The translations under genes and the position numbers were made by a program. From Gammaproteobacteria bacterium (GTDB taxonomy: Bacteria; Pseudomonadota; Gammaproteobacteria; DAOVJZ01): DNA of 62,694 nt. Every line of letters begins with the position of its first letter. Position 1 is the stretch's first letter. Where the stretch lies: assembly GCA_029882995.1 (NCBI GenBank), contig JAOUJV010000005.1, positions 1 to 62,694 of the forward strand, written 5' to 3'. Below are positions 19,956 through 30,000 of the stretch, in pieces. The notes below the pieces were generated by a model, which saw only the letters and a list, made by a program, of their open reading frames with translations, ran no database searches and had not been told where the DNA came from.

Positions 19956-21715
19956 GACGCCCTGCTTTCGTCTGCATGATTTTGTTTTGGCTGTTACTGC
20001 CTGTTACTACCATACAGGCTGCCAGTATTGTTAACAGCAAACACAATTTGTCGGTTACTGGTTCCGGCAGTGTCAAGGCTGATCAGGAATCACAAATCTG
20101 TATCTTCTGTCATACACCGCATAATGCTTCACCGATTGCGCCACTCTGGAACCGTCCATCATCAGGTGCCAGTTATACGCCCTATTCCAGCAGTACCGCG
20201 ATTGCTTCACCCGGGCAACCAACCGGTGCCTCCATCCTGTGCCTGAGTTGTCATGACGGTACCATTGCGCTGGGTGATATCTTAAGCAAAGACACGCCCA
20301 TCACGATGAGTGGTGGTATTACTACCATGCCTACTGGCTCAGGCAGACTGGGTACGGATCTGAGGGATGACCACCCGATTTCATTTGAATACACAACTGG
20401 ATTGGCCAGTTCCAATGGTGAACTGGTAAACCCTTCAACACTCATGGGGCAGGTAAGACTGGATGCAACCGGGCAAATGCAATGCACCTCCTGCCATAAT
20501 GCACATGATAACAGTTATGGAAAATTTCTGGTCATGCCTAATATTGCCTCTGCACTTTGCACAACCTGTCATCAAAAAACCAACTGGTCGCAAACACCTC
20601 ACAGCTATTCCTCTGCAACATGGAACGGGCAATTACCTGATCCATGGCCAACAACAGATTTAACTACTGTCGCGGACAATGCCTGTGAAAACTGTCATCA
20701 ACCTCACAGCGGCGGCAGTACCCAGCGATTGTTGAAACACATGAATGAAGAAGACAACTGCGCTTCCTGTCACAACGGCAACGTGGCCGCAAAAAATATC
20801 ATGACATTGTTCAATCAGGCCTCGGGACACCCGATCACCAACACTTCCGGTGTGCATGATCCGGCAGAAGGCGCTGTAGTTAACAGCCGCCATGTTGAAT
20901 GTGTCGATTGTCATAACCCGCACCAGACACGTGCAGGTACTGATCCGGTAACGGGTGTCTTGTCCGGTGTGCGTGGAATTGATATTAATGGCATTGAAAC
21001 AAATCCCATTACACAGGATTATCAATTGTGCTTCCGCTGTCATGCCGACAGCACCGGGAAACCCGCTGCACTGACACCACGTCAAATTACCCAGACCAAT
21101 GTCCGGCTGGAATTCACTACTACGAATCCCTCTTTTCATCCTGTAGCCGGTCCGGGTCAAAACCCTAATGTTCCGAGTTTAATTGCACCTCTTACGATTA
21201 ACAGCACCATCAGTTGCAAGGATTGCCATAACAGCAACAATTCACCAACTGCCGGGGGTAACGGGCCGGAAGGACCACATGGTTCATCATGGAAACCTCT
21301 TTTAATTCGTCAATATGAAACTCTGGACTATACAACCGAAAGTGCCTCTAACTATGCTCTCTGTTATGGTTGTCATGACCGTAACAGCATTCTGGGTAAC
21401 CAAAGTTTTCCACTTCACAATTGGCATATTGTTACAGTAAAAGCTACTTGCAATACTTGTCACGACCCGCACGGAATCAGCGATACTCAAGGTAATGCTA
21501 CCAATAACACTCATCTGATCAATTTTGATACATCCATTGTTTCCACTGCTGGTAACGGAAAACTGGAATTTGTTGACTATGGCACATACGCTGGTTGCTG
21601 TAGTTTAAGCTGCCATAACCGCAACCATGGCGCATTTTCATATGGCGGTGGTGGTGGCGGTGGTGGCGGCGGTGGTGGCGGCGGCGGTGGCGGCGGTGGT
21701 GGTGGCGGCTGCTGA
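19952..21715 (+). CDS. Multiheme c-type cytochrome (11 CXXCH + 1 CX3CH) with C-terminal poly-Gly-Cys tail
   Basis: CIFCHTPHN...CLSCHDGT...CNTCHDPHG, CCSLSCHNRNHG, then 22 Gly and terminal Cys. Confidence 0.92.
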   Translation: MRRPAFVCMILFWLLLPVTTIQAASIVNSKHNLSVTGSGSVKADQESQICIFCHTPHNASPIAPLWNRPSSGASYTPYSSSTAIASPGQPTGASILCLSCHDGTIALGDILSKDTPITMSGGITTMPTGSGRLGTDLRDDHPISFEYTTGLASSNGELVNPSTLMGQVRLDATGQMQCTSCHNAHDNSYGKFLVMPNIASALCTTCHQKTNWSQTPHSYSSATWNGQLPDPWPTTDLTTVADNACENCHQPHSGGSTQRLLKHMNEEDNCASCHNGNVAAKNIMTLFNQASGHPITNTSGVHDPAEGAVVNSRHVECVDCHNPHQTRAGTDPVTGVLSGVRGIDINGIETNPITQDYQLCFRCHADSTGKPAALTPRQITQTNVRLEFTTTNPSFHPVAGPGQNPNVPSLIAPLTINSTISCKDCHNSNNSPTAGGNGPEGPHGSSWKPLLIRQYETLDYTTESASNYALCYGCHDRNSILGNQSFPLHNWHIVTVKATCNTCHDPHGISDTQGNATNNTHLINFDTSIVSTAGNGKLEFVDYGTYAGCCSLSCHNRNHGAFSYGGGGGGGGGGGGGGGGGGGGGGC

Positions 21716-21747
21716 TAAGCTTTTGAAGTATATTATTTTTTCATACA

Positions 21748-21761
21748 TTGACAAAGATCAT
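21748..21761. promoter_or_regulatory. Weak FNR-like box
   Basis: TTGACAAAGATCAT, 8/10 to consensus, ~40 bp before the next CDS. Confidence 0.3.
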
Positions 21762-21802
21762 TAACAAAATGCCCGGATTATGGACAGAATGAAAAAGTAA
21801 AA

Positions 21803-22816
21803 ATGGTACTAACAACAAAAGCCGCTTTATCTGGAGCCGCAAGGTTCCTGATAGTTTTTTTTGCATTATGCGCAATTGCAAATGCAACGGGGAATGATGG
21901 AGGGAAAAAGGTGATGGTTTCAGCAATCACTGATAAAGAAATATTTGCCCACCCGGAAAAAGTAAACCGATGGTTATCGGAGCGACAACTTTCAGTCCAG
22001 CAAATCCCCAATCCTCACTGGCACAACGATGCATGTCAGGCATGTCATACAAAAAAGAATTCTGCCAGCCTCAGAAATAATAATACCGAGCAACTTTGCC
22101 TCAATTGTCATCAAGCTGTATCACGACACGGTTTTAATCATTCATCAGACAAGCCAACCAGCGATGCCATGCTAAAACGCATGCCTGCCAACTTCCGTAA
22201 TGCCCTGAAGACAGGTAACAAGGCAACCTGTACTACATGTCATGAGCTGGCCATACAATGTTTACCAAAACAGCGTAAGGAAAAACGTCGTAACCCGATG
22301 TTCCTGCGAGGAGGTCCGTATCGTTATCGTTCTGATCCCTGCTATCAATGCCATGATGCCAAGGCCTATGCACGCATCAACCCACATGATCAGATTGACG
22401 AGGCCGGCAATGTCAGGAAATCAACCTGCCGCCTGTGCCACAGTGATAAAAACGATCTTGATAAAGCCCGCAATATATCCGAGGTCGGCTTTAATGTTGA
22501 AAAAGATTTGAAAAACATGTGCACCGGCTGTCATCCGTGGATCCCTCACCCGGGAGGGACATTCATGTTTACCGGCGGTGAACGACCGGAACACCTTGCC
22601 AAACCATCAAAATGGGTACTTCAACGTATGCAGGAAAGTGAAAAGAAACTAGATATCATTCTTCCGCTGGATCCGACCAATGGTGAAGTATTTTGCGGCA
22701 CATGCCATAACCCGCATGAACGCAACCTGTTGTCCTCTCCTGTTGCAAACAAGGGGGCCGACAGCAAAAAGCGCTTGCGACTACAGGAAATCTGTACTGC
22801 TTGCCATGAGAAATAA
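21803..22816 (+). CDS. Octaheme c-type cytochrome
   Basis: Eight CXXCH: CQACH, CLNCH, CTTCH, CYQCH, CRLCH, CTGCH, CGTCH, CTACH; N-terminal hydrophobic segment. Confidence 0.9.
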   Translation: MVLTTKAALSGAARFLIVFFALCAIANATGNDGGKKVMVSAITDKEIFAHPEKVNRWLSERQLSVQQIPNPHWHNDACQACHTKKNSASLRNNNTEQLCLNCHQAVSRHGFNHSSDKPTSDAMLKRMPANFRNALKTGNKATCTTCHELAIQCLPKQRKEKRRNPMFLRGGPYRYRSDPCYQCHDAKAYARINPHDQIDEAGNVRKSTCRLCHSDKNDLDKARNISEVGFNVEKDLKNMCTGCHPWIPHPGGTFMFTGGERPEHLAKPSKWVLQRMQESEKKLDIILPLDPTNGEVFCGTCHNPHERNLLSSPVANKGADSKKRLRLQEICTACHEK

Positions 22817-22822
22817 ACATTA

Positions 22823-23932
22823 ATGAAACAATATCTACTCCGATCAGCAAGCATGTTCCTGTTGTTGGTGATATGGATGACCAATGTACAGGCCTTTCAG
22901 GATGATGAAGGCTGTTTAATGTGTCACAAATACCCGATGATGGGTCGTATTACCGGTGAGGGTGTTTTCCGTTCCTATTATATTGTCCCTGGAATTTTTG
23001 AAAAAACAGTACATCGCAATGTCCCTTGTCGAGATTGCCATAACTATATAAAGGAACTGCCGCATAAACCGGTCAAGCAAGGGGTAACATGTAATACCGA
23101 ATGTCATTCCATCACTAACCCGGCAACAGGAAAACCATTCAGTCACAAACCCATTTACGATACCTATCGTAAAAGTGTACATGGCCGTGACAAGCTAACC
23201 AAAACCAGTGATTCCGACAAACCCTATTGCATCACCTGCCATACTAATCCGCTGTATAACCCGAAAGAGGACAAACCACCATCAAAAATTATTGACCGCT
23301 GTGTGGTTTGTCATGAGAAGCGACAGTTTGCCGAACGCTGGTACAATCATACCAGCCGTCGCATCAAGGAAGTACGCCGTTCATCCGAAGATATTGTGGC
23401 CATCTGTTCCAACTGTCATGGTAAAAAAGAATTTATTGAAAGACGAAAAGAACTTGCCAAAAAAGAAGGCCGTGAACTTGGGCCCAAGTTTGCATTTGCC
23501 ATCGATTCCTACAAGGACAGTTTTCACGGGAAATTGACCCGCATCGGGTTTACCGAAACTGCAAACTGTCTTAACTGTCATGCCAACGAGGTGAATTACT
23601 ATAAAAGTGTGCATGAAATTCGCCCGTCGCGTGACCCGCTGTCACCAACGCATGATAATAATCGCGTCAAGACCTGCCAGAAATGCCACACCTATGCAGA
23701 CGCCAACTATGCACAACTGGATCCTCATCCAACCAGTGACAAGGAAGATAACCCGTTCCGTTACTTTGCAGAAATGATATACAACTGGGTTGGTTATATC
23801 GTGATAGCAGGACTGGTGGGTATATCCATGTTTGAAACCTTCGGTCGCTGGCGCGATGGTGTTGGTTTGTTTATTCGCCAGGGTTCTTCATGGTGGCGTA
23901 AAAGTAAACGTGGTCGCAAACGGGTTGTTTAA
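22823..23932 (+). CDS. Multiheme cytochrome anchored by a C-terminal TM helix (7 CXXCH + CX3CH)
   Basis: CLMCH, CRDCH, CNTECH, CITCH, CVVCH, CSNCH, CLNCH, CQKCH; C-terminal YNWVGYIVIAGLVGISMFETFG then basic tail. Confidence 0.9.
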   Translation: MKQYLLRSASMFLLLVIWMTNVQAFQDDEGCLMCHKYPMMGRITGEGVFRSYYIVPGIFEKTVHRNVPCRDCHNYIKELPHKPVKQGVTCNTECHSITNPATGKPFSHKPIYDTYRKSVHGRDKLTKTSDSDKPYCITCHTNPLYNPKEDKPPSKIIDRCVVCHEKRQFAERWYNHTSRRIKEVRRSSEDIVAICSNCHGKKEFIERRKELAKKEGRELGPKFAFAIDSYKDSFHGKLTRIGFTETANCLNCHANEVNYYKSVHEIRPSRDPLSPTHDNNRVKTCQKCHTYADANYAQLDPHPTSDKEDNPFRYFAEMIYNWVGYIVIAGLVGISMFETFGRWRDGVGLFIRQGSSWWRKSKRGRKRVV

Positions 23933-23965
23933 TCCAAAGGTGATATTAACAAAAGGTCGAATGAA

Positions 23966-24919
23966 ATGAATCTATCTGACAATGCCAAAAAAGTACTGGA
24001 ACGCAGTATGCAACAGAACAGGGTTAGCGATGAGGAACGTAAAGATATCCTTGACGTTGTTGCTATCATGCCGGATGACCGCGTACTCCTTTATAAGAAT
24101 GTAGTATCAAATCCTATCGGTGACCTGCCGCGTTACTCAATTCATATTCGTATTCAACATATGCTGACCTTTGTTACTTTCCTGACACTTGCCTTCACCG
24201 GCTTGCCAATCCATTTTATTGATACTGTCTGGTCAGAGCCGCTGAACTCACTCCTTGGTGGTGTCAATGTAACACGGATCATTCACCGTACCCTGGCCTC
24301 AGTCATGATCTTCTCAATGATCTATCACATTTTCACAATTACTTTCGGTCCTCTGCTACAGATATCCCGTGGCCGTTTTGATATTTACCGCACAATTATT
24401 CCAACATTCAAGGATATTACTGATTTCAAGGATGACATGCTCTACTTTGCCGGCAAGCGTGATCAACGTCCTGAAATGGACAAGTTTATGTATAAACAAA
24501 AAATTCATTACTTTGCAGCGGCCTTTGGTAATTTGGTTATGGTTATCTCCGGTTCATCCTTCCTGTTTCCGGAATTTTGGGCGAGTATCTTGCCTACTTC
24601 AATTGCCGCACACTTTCAGGAACTGATGCGCTTATCACACCCACATGAAGCACTGCTGGCACTATTGGTGATTGCTTTTTGGCATTGGTACAACGTACAT
24701 CTGGCACCGGGGCGTTTCCCCATGCAGTGGACATTCCTTACCGGCATGATCACCCGTGAACATCAAATTGAAGAACACTTCCTGGAATATTTACGCAATC
24801 TGGTTGAAATCCCTGAAGAACGACGTTTCCTGCAAGACTTGCTGGAGAGTCGCGAACTGGTACCGGAAACTGAAACCCCTGTAAACTCTAAACCCGTTAG
24901 TGAGCAATCAACGCCATGA
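23966..24919 (+). CDS. Di-heme cytochrome b/b6-type integral membrane subunit
   Basis: Four or more TM helices with His pairs: IRIQHMLTFVTFLTLAFTGLPIHF, RIIHRTLASVMIFSMIYHIF, HPHEALLALLVIAFWHWYNVHLAPG. Confidence 0.88.
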   Translation: MNLSDNAKKVLERSMQQNRVSDEERKDILDVVAIMPDDRVLLYKNVVSNPIGDLPRYSIHIRIQHMLTFVTFLTLAFTGLPIHFIDTVWSEPLNSLLGGVNVTRIIHRTLASVMIFSMIYHIFTITFGPLLQISRGRFDIYRTIIPTFKDITDFKDDMLYFAGKRDQRPEMDKFMYKQKIHYFAAAFGNLVMVISGSSFLFPEFWASILPTSIAAHFQELMRLSHPHEALLALLVIAFWHWYNVHLAPGRFPMQWTFLTGMITREHQIEEHFLEYLRNLVEIPEERRFLQDLLESRELVPETETPVNSKPVSEQSTP

Positions 24920-25035
24920 TCAATCCAATGACACGTCTGCAAAAACTGATTGCATACACATCCCTCATTATTGTATTGGCATGGACAGTTTTTGGTATTT
25001 ACACAATCTGGCTCTACATCGGGCATGAATTGTAA
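24916..25035 (+). CDS. 39-aa single-TM protein, not in the ORF track
   Basis: ATGA overlap with the cytochrome b stop; MINPMTRLQKLIAYTSLIIVLAWTVFGIYTIWLYIGHEL*. Confidence 0.7.
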   Translation: MINPMTRLQKLIAYTSLIIVLAWTVFGIYTIWLYIGHEL

Positions 25036-25057
25036 GCAGGAACATCGGAGATAAACT

Positions 25058-26086
25058 GTGCATCAAATGGAATCTGCAAGTATTGTAATCATTGTTATAG
25101 CAGTCCTGCTATTTTTCCTGCTGGGGATTGCTATATTAATGCTGGTTGATCACAAGGCACGATTACCTGGTCATTTCACACAAGACCAGTTTTCTATCAA
25201 GGGAATGCGCCGCAATCATCCTGGAATTTCCTTCATCACCACCATTATCCTGTTCTCAATTATTTTTACCCTGCTCATGGAACTGGGCGTAACCTTTTAC
25301 GGAAAATTTTCTCCACTCCCGGAACAGGAATCTCCAGGATTGCTAACACAAATTGGTCAGGAACGAAGCGCAGAAAAACTTCGCCATTTTCACAACACGA
25401 CAGAAAAATTATTACCTACCCAGGGCAATAAAACTGTCTGTTTCCAGTGCCATGGTGATTATCCACACTCCAAGGAACCCATGATTCGCACCATTCTTAA
25501 TATGCACACCCAGTTTGTTGGCTGTATGACCTGTCATAATGATGCACGCAAAGTTAATGAACAAAGCCTGACTTTCAACTGGCTTAATTTCTCAGGCATT
25601 AAAACATCCGGCCCACCCTTCGGAACCAGTATTGATCCAGAAACGGGCAACCTGATTGAAACAGATGACTATTATTCCAAGATTGTTGTGTATAGTAATA
25701 ATAAATTGCTTGAGATTACACCGGACACACCTGATACCATAGAGTTTATCAAGATAAACCATCAACTAACTGATGAGGACAGGCAGGCAATCAAGGAACG
25801 TTTTCACAGACTGGTCAGTCCCAAAGGACGTTTTTGCAGTCGTTGTCATACCCAGGAAAACGGCTATATTCCGTTTGCAGAACTGGGTTTTTCAGAACGC
25901 CGAAGAAACGACCTGACCAACCTGAATATTATTGGTCTGGTTGAAAAGTACAAGGATTTCTATATCCCCAACCTGCTTAATACAGATAAATCAATTCCAT
26001 CACTGGAAGATCTGACCAGAGGGCCTGAGAAAAGCAAAGCCAGCAAAGATCATGATATCAAAAGTCCCTGGTGGGAAAAGAAATAA
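25058..26086 (+). CDS. Membrane-anchored triheme cytochrome with two N-terminal TM helices
   Basis: IVIIVIAVLLFFLLGIAILML and FITTIILFSIIFTLLMELGV; CFQCH, CMTCH, CSRCH. Confidence 0.85.
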   Translation: MHQMESASIVIIVIAVLLFFLLGIAILMLVDHKARLPGHFTQDQFSIKGMRRNHPGISFITTIILFSIIFTLLMELGVTFYGKFSPLPEQESPGLLTQIGQERSAEKLRHFHNTTEKLLPTQGNKTVCFQCHGDYPHSKEPMIRTILNMHTQFVGCMTCHNDARKVNEQSLTFNWLNFSGIKTSGPPFGTSIDPETGNLIETDDYYSKIVVYSNNKLLEITPDTPDTIEFIKINHQLTDEDRQAIKERFHRLVSPKGRFCSRCHTQENGYIPFAELGFSERRRNDLTNLNIIGLVEKYKDFYIPNLLNTDKSIPSLEDLTRGPEKSKASKDHDIKSPWWEKK

Positions 26087-26113
26087 CAACACATTAACTG
26101 GATATAAAATAGT

Positions 26114-27052
26114 GTGAGGATTCCCGGCTCAAAACATTTTCTTTTGTTTTATGCAGTGATTGGACTGTTATGGAGTGCTACTGCACCTGCCACAGACATC
26201 CCGACCCACCCGCTTTCCCACATCCGCAATATAACCGCTACTGCAAACGGAAAATTATCACTGCCTACCGACGTTGCACTTGATAAACAAGGCAGGCTTT
26301 ATGTGGTTGACAGTGGCAATCATCGCATTGCTGTCTTTTCCAATAACGGTCAACATTTATTTAATGTCGGCAAACACGGTTCAGCTCCCGGTGAATTTAA
26401 TGGCCCGACAGGTATTGATGTTGGACCGGATAACAGGTTTTATGTTGCAGATAAAAACAATCATCGCATACAGGTGTTCAGTCAATCCGGTGAACTGGTG
26501 CGAGTTATTCCCATAACGCGTGGCAAACACGGCATTACCCCGGTCGATGTTGCTGTATCACCTGATGGTGAGACACTCTATATCACGGGCAACAACAATC
26601 ACCACCTGATGAGTTACACAATCAAAGGCAAACCTGTTCACGAATGGGGCGGCGAAGGTGTCAACAAGGGCGAGTTTCGTTATCCGGCCACCATTGCTGT
26701 CAGCCCGCAAGGGAATATTCATGTCGTTGATGTACTGAATGCCCGGGTACAAAAATTTACCGGGGACGGAAAATTTCTTGTTCAAATCAGCAAGTGGGGC
26801 GTACTGCCCGGTCAACTGTTTCGTCCCAAGGGGATTGCACTCGATTCGCAACAGCATGTCTATGTTGGCGACAGTTACATGGGAGTAATCCAGGTGTTCG
26901 ATAAGGAAAGCCGTTTCATACATGTGCTGGGAAATAAAGGAGAACCTCAACGGTTTGATACCCCGCTCGGCATGGCCATCAGCAGGAATGGTCACTTGTA
27001 TGTGGCGGAAATGATCGAAAATAAAATCTCTGTTTACAAGCTGGGACGATGA
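26114..27052 (+). CDS. NHL-repeat beta-propeller, exported (GTG start)
   Basis: LSLPTDVALDKQGRLYVVDSGNHRIAVFSNNG... repeats; signal-like N-terminus. Confidence 0.85.
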   Translation: MRIPGSKHFLLFYAVIGLLWSATAPATDIPTHPLSHIRNITATANGKLSLPTDVALDKQGRLYVVDSGNHRIAVFSNNGQHLFNVGKHGSAPGEFNGPTGIDVGPDNRFYVADKNNHRIQVFSQSGELVRVIPITRGKHGITPVDVAVSPDGETLYITGNNNHHLMSYTIKGKPVHEWGGEGVNKGEFRYPATIAVSPQGNIHVVDVLNARVQKFTGDGKFLVQISKWGVLPGQLFRPKGIALDSQQHVYVGDSYMGVIQVFDKESRFIHVLGNKGEPQRFDTPLGMAISRNGHLYVAEMIENKISVYKLGR

Positions 27053-30000
27053 TCATGAAACTGTTTTCACGAATGATTATTACCGCCCTGTTATTCATGA
27101 CTGCTGCCCTGTCAGTTTCAGAATATGTATGGGCAGCACGTGATGTAGGTGAACAACGTGAGTGTGCAACCTGCCACATCATGTGGCTCAATGAATTCAA
27201 ACGCACTGATATTATCCCGCTAATAAAATATGATCCGACCCCGCAGGAAACAACCGGTCGTCAGGATATTGTTAGTACAAAAAGAATGTGCATTTCCTGT
27301 CATGACGGGTTTGTACTGGATTCCAGAGAACTCTGGAAGGAAGGCCACAAACAACACCCGGTCGGAGTAAAACCGTCTGACAAGATCACAATCCCGATTG
27401 TTGAAGGCAAGAACCTTTTTCCACTTAACAGTGATGGCAAGGTATATTGCGGCACCTGTCACACTGCTCACGGCATCAAATGGGGCGAAAAGGAATCGAC
27501 CGTATTTATGCGCGTCAGTAGTCGTGACGGAAATTTTTGCCAGAATTGCCATAAGCAAAAAATGACCGGGCCAGCCACGGGCAATCATCCTGTCAATAAA
27601 AAGGTGAAGGGCAAACTTGCTAACATAGGTGCAAAACCGGTTCGGCTAACTGATGAGAAGGAAGTCAGTTGCCAGAGTTGTCATACTGCACACAAGGCCG
27701 CCAACAAAAAACTGCTGGTTAACGATAACAACAATTCCGAGATCTGCGGCAGTTGTCATGCTGACCGCTATACCTTCTCCATGAAAGAGGCAGCACGCTC
27801 ACATACACATCCGGTCAACCTTGTTCCTGAACATGCAAAAATCCCCCAGGACCTGATTGATAAAGGTGCAAAACTGGGTAATGACGGAAAAATTATCTGT
27901 CAGACCTGCCATACCCCGCACGGCTCCAAAACCCAAAAAAGCATTCTTGTTGACAGCAATCAGGACTCCTCCCTGTGCCAGCAATGCCACATAAAACAAC
28001 GCAAGGTGGCTGGCGGCAAGCACGACATGCGACTGGTTGATGCTAATAACAGCAATGTTAAAAAACAGGTCGTGGACAAAGCCGGTGTGTGTAGTGCCTG
28101 TCATACCGCACACGATGGCAAGGCTCCAAAAATGTGGGCACGTACACCGGGAAACAGTAAAGACCCAATGGCTTCAACCTGCCTGAGTTGCCACCAGACA
28201 GACGGGCTGGCCAGGAAACACCAGGTTGGGAATTTCAGTCATCCGGTCGGTGTGGATATTGCCAAGACCGGGAACAAGGTCAGTCTGCCGACCTTCTCAA
28301 ATACAGGCGTAAAATCCATCAACGCCGCCAGCGGCAATGTTACTTGTGCTTCATGTCACGATGTACATCAATGGGATCCAAAGCACCCGCAGAAAACGGC
28401 CAAACCCGGGCAAGCCGGTGATGCCAGCAACAAGTTCCTGCGCAAGGTAAACAAACCTGACAGTGCATTATGTAATACCTGTCACAAGGAAAAGTGGAGT
28501 ATCAATGGCACTGAACATGACTTGTCAGAAATAGCACCCAATGCCGTTAATGTGCTCAAGCAAACACCCGAACAAGGTGGTACCTGCAGTAGTTGTCACC
28601 TGGTGCATAATGGTAAAGGTCCGCGCATGTGGGCACGTAATATTCCGGCAGGCACCACAGGCCCGTCTGCCCCATGCCTGAGTTGTCACAACACAGATGG
28701 TCTTGCAAGCGATAAGGCCATTGGCAAACATAATCATCCAGTTAACTCCCCGTTGGAAAAACTCGGTATCAAGGCCACCTTCAAAAGCTGGCAAACTGCG
28801 ATCCCTGATATCCTGAAACTGAAATCACCTGTACCGCTGCCCCTGTATGATGAGGATGGGCATTATGCCAATGCTGGCGGCAATATCAGTTGCGGCAGTT
28901 GCCATGATCCACATCGCTGGGATCCGGAAAATGCCAGCAACAAGGACACCAATGTTGAAGGTGATGCCAGCAACAGCTTTCTGCGCATGGCAGACAAGGG
29001 AGAAAGTGCTCTTTGCATGAACTGCCATCGCAACAAGGCCAGTGTAGTCCTGTCCCCACATGGCGAGAAAAAACTGGCGCAGTCACCTAGCAATGAGCAT
29101 TCTGCAACCGGACCATGCAGCGCCTGTCATCAACCCCACAACAGCAAGGAACCCTATCTTTGGGCACGCAAGCCCGGCGAAGGGAAAACAGCGATCACAA
29201 CTTTGTGTACCAGCTGTCACCGGGATGATGGGCATGCAAAAAATAAACAAACGGGAAAAAATACACACCCGACCGGCATAGCATTAACCAAAGACATGCC
29301 CGCATCAAAATTACCGCTTTACACTGCAAAGGGAGAAAAAACAGAACACGATGGGAAAATAGATTGTGCCACCTGTCATGATCCCCATCAGTGGAACCCG
29401 GACAATTTCAAGAGTATCGCGGGCAAAAAAGCCAATGTTGAAGGCACACCCGCCAACAGTTTCCTGCGTATTCATGCAAGCGGGGACAGCGCCTTGTGTA
29501 TCACTTGTCACAAGACCCAGGCATCAGTACAAAAAACTGATCACGATTTAAACATAACAGCAAAAAATGCTGTTAACCAACATAAACAAACACCCGCTGT
29601 ATCCGGCACCTGCGGCCAATGCCATACACCGCACAATGCCACCTCACCCGTGCGTTTGTTTGCACAGGCTCCGGGCAAGGGCAATAACATTAATGAACAA
29701 CTCTGCCTGGGCTGCCATGCCGAAGGCAAAAGTGCAAAAGCCAAAATACCACCGGAAACAAAACACCCGGATAAAGTACGTGCATGGTCAGGTCCCGTGC
29801 GCGCACAACTGCGGCCTGATGCAAAAACTCATTTACCCATCTTTAATAAGCAAGGCAAACCCGACACCACGGGTATCATCAGTTGCCCAACCTGTCACAA
29901 TCCTCACAAGTGGTCGATCACACAGGAAAAACAGCCCGGCAAGAATACCGAGGGCGACACCTCGTCCAGCTTTCTGCGCCTGTCCAACACTGAATTATTC

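Noticed and set aside
20251-29744. Minus-strand ORFs within the cytochrome genes (e.g. 20660-21160, 27220-27588, 29541-29744)
   Set aside because: Shadow ORFs of CXXCH-encoding plus-strand genes; low-complexity composition, no family features.
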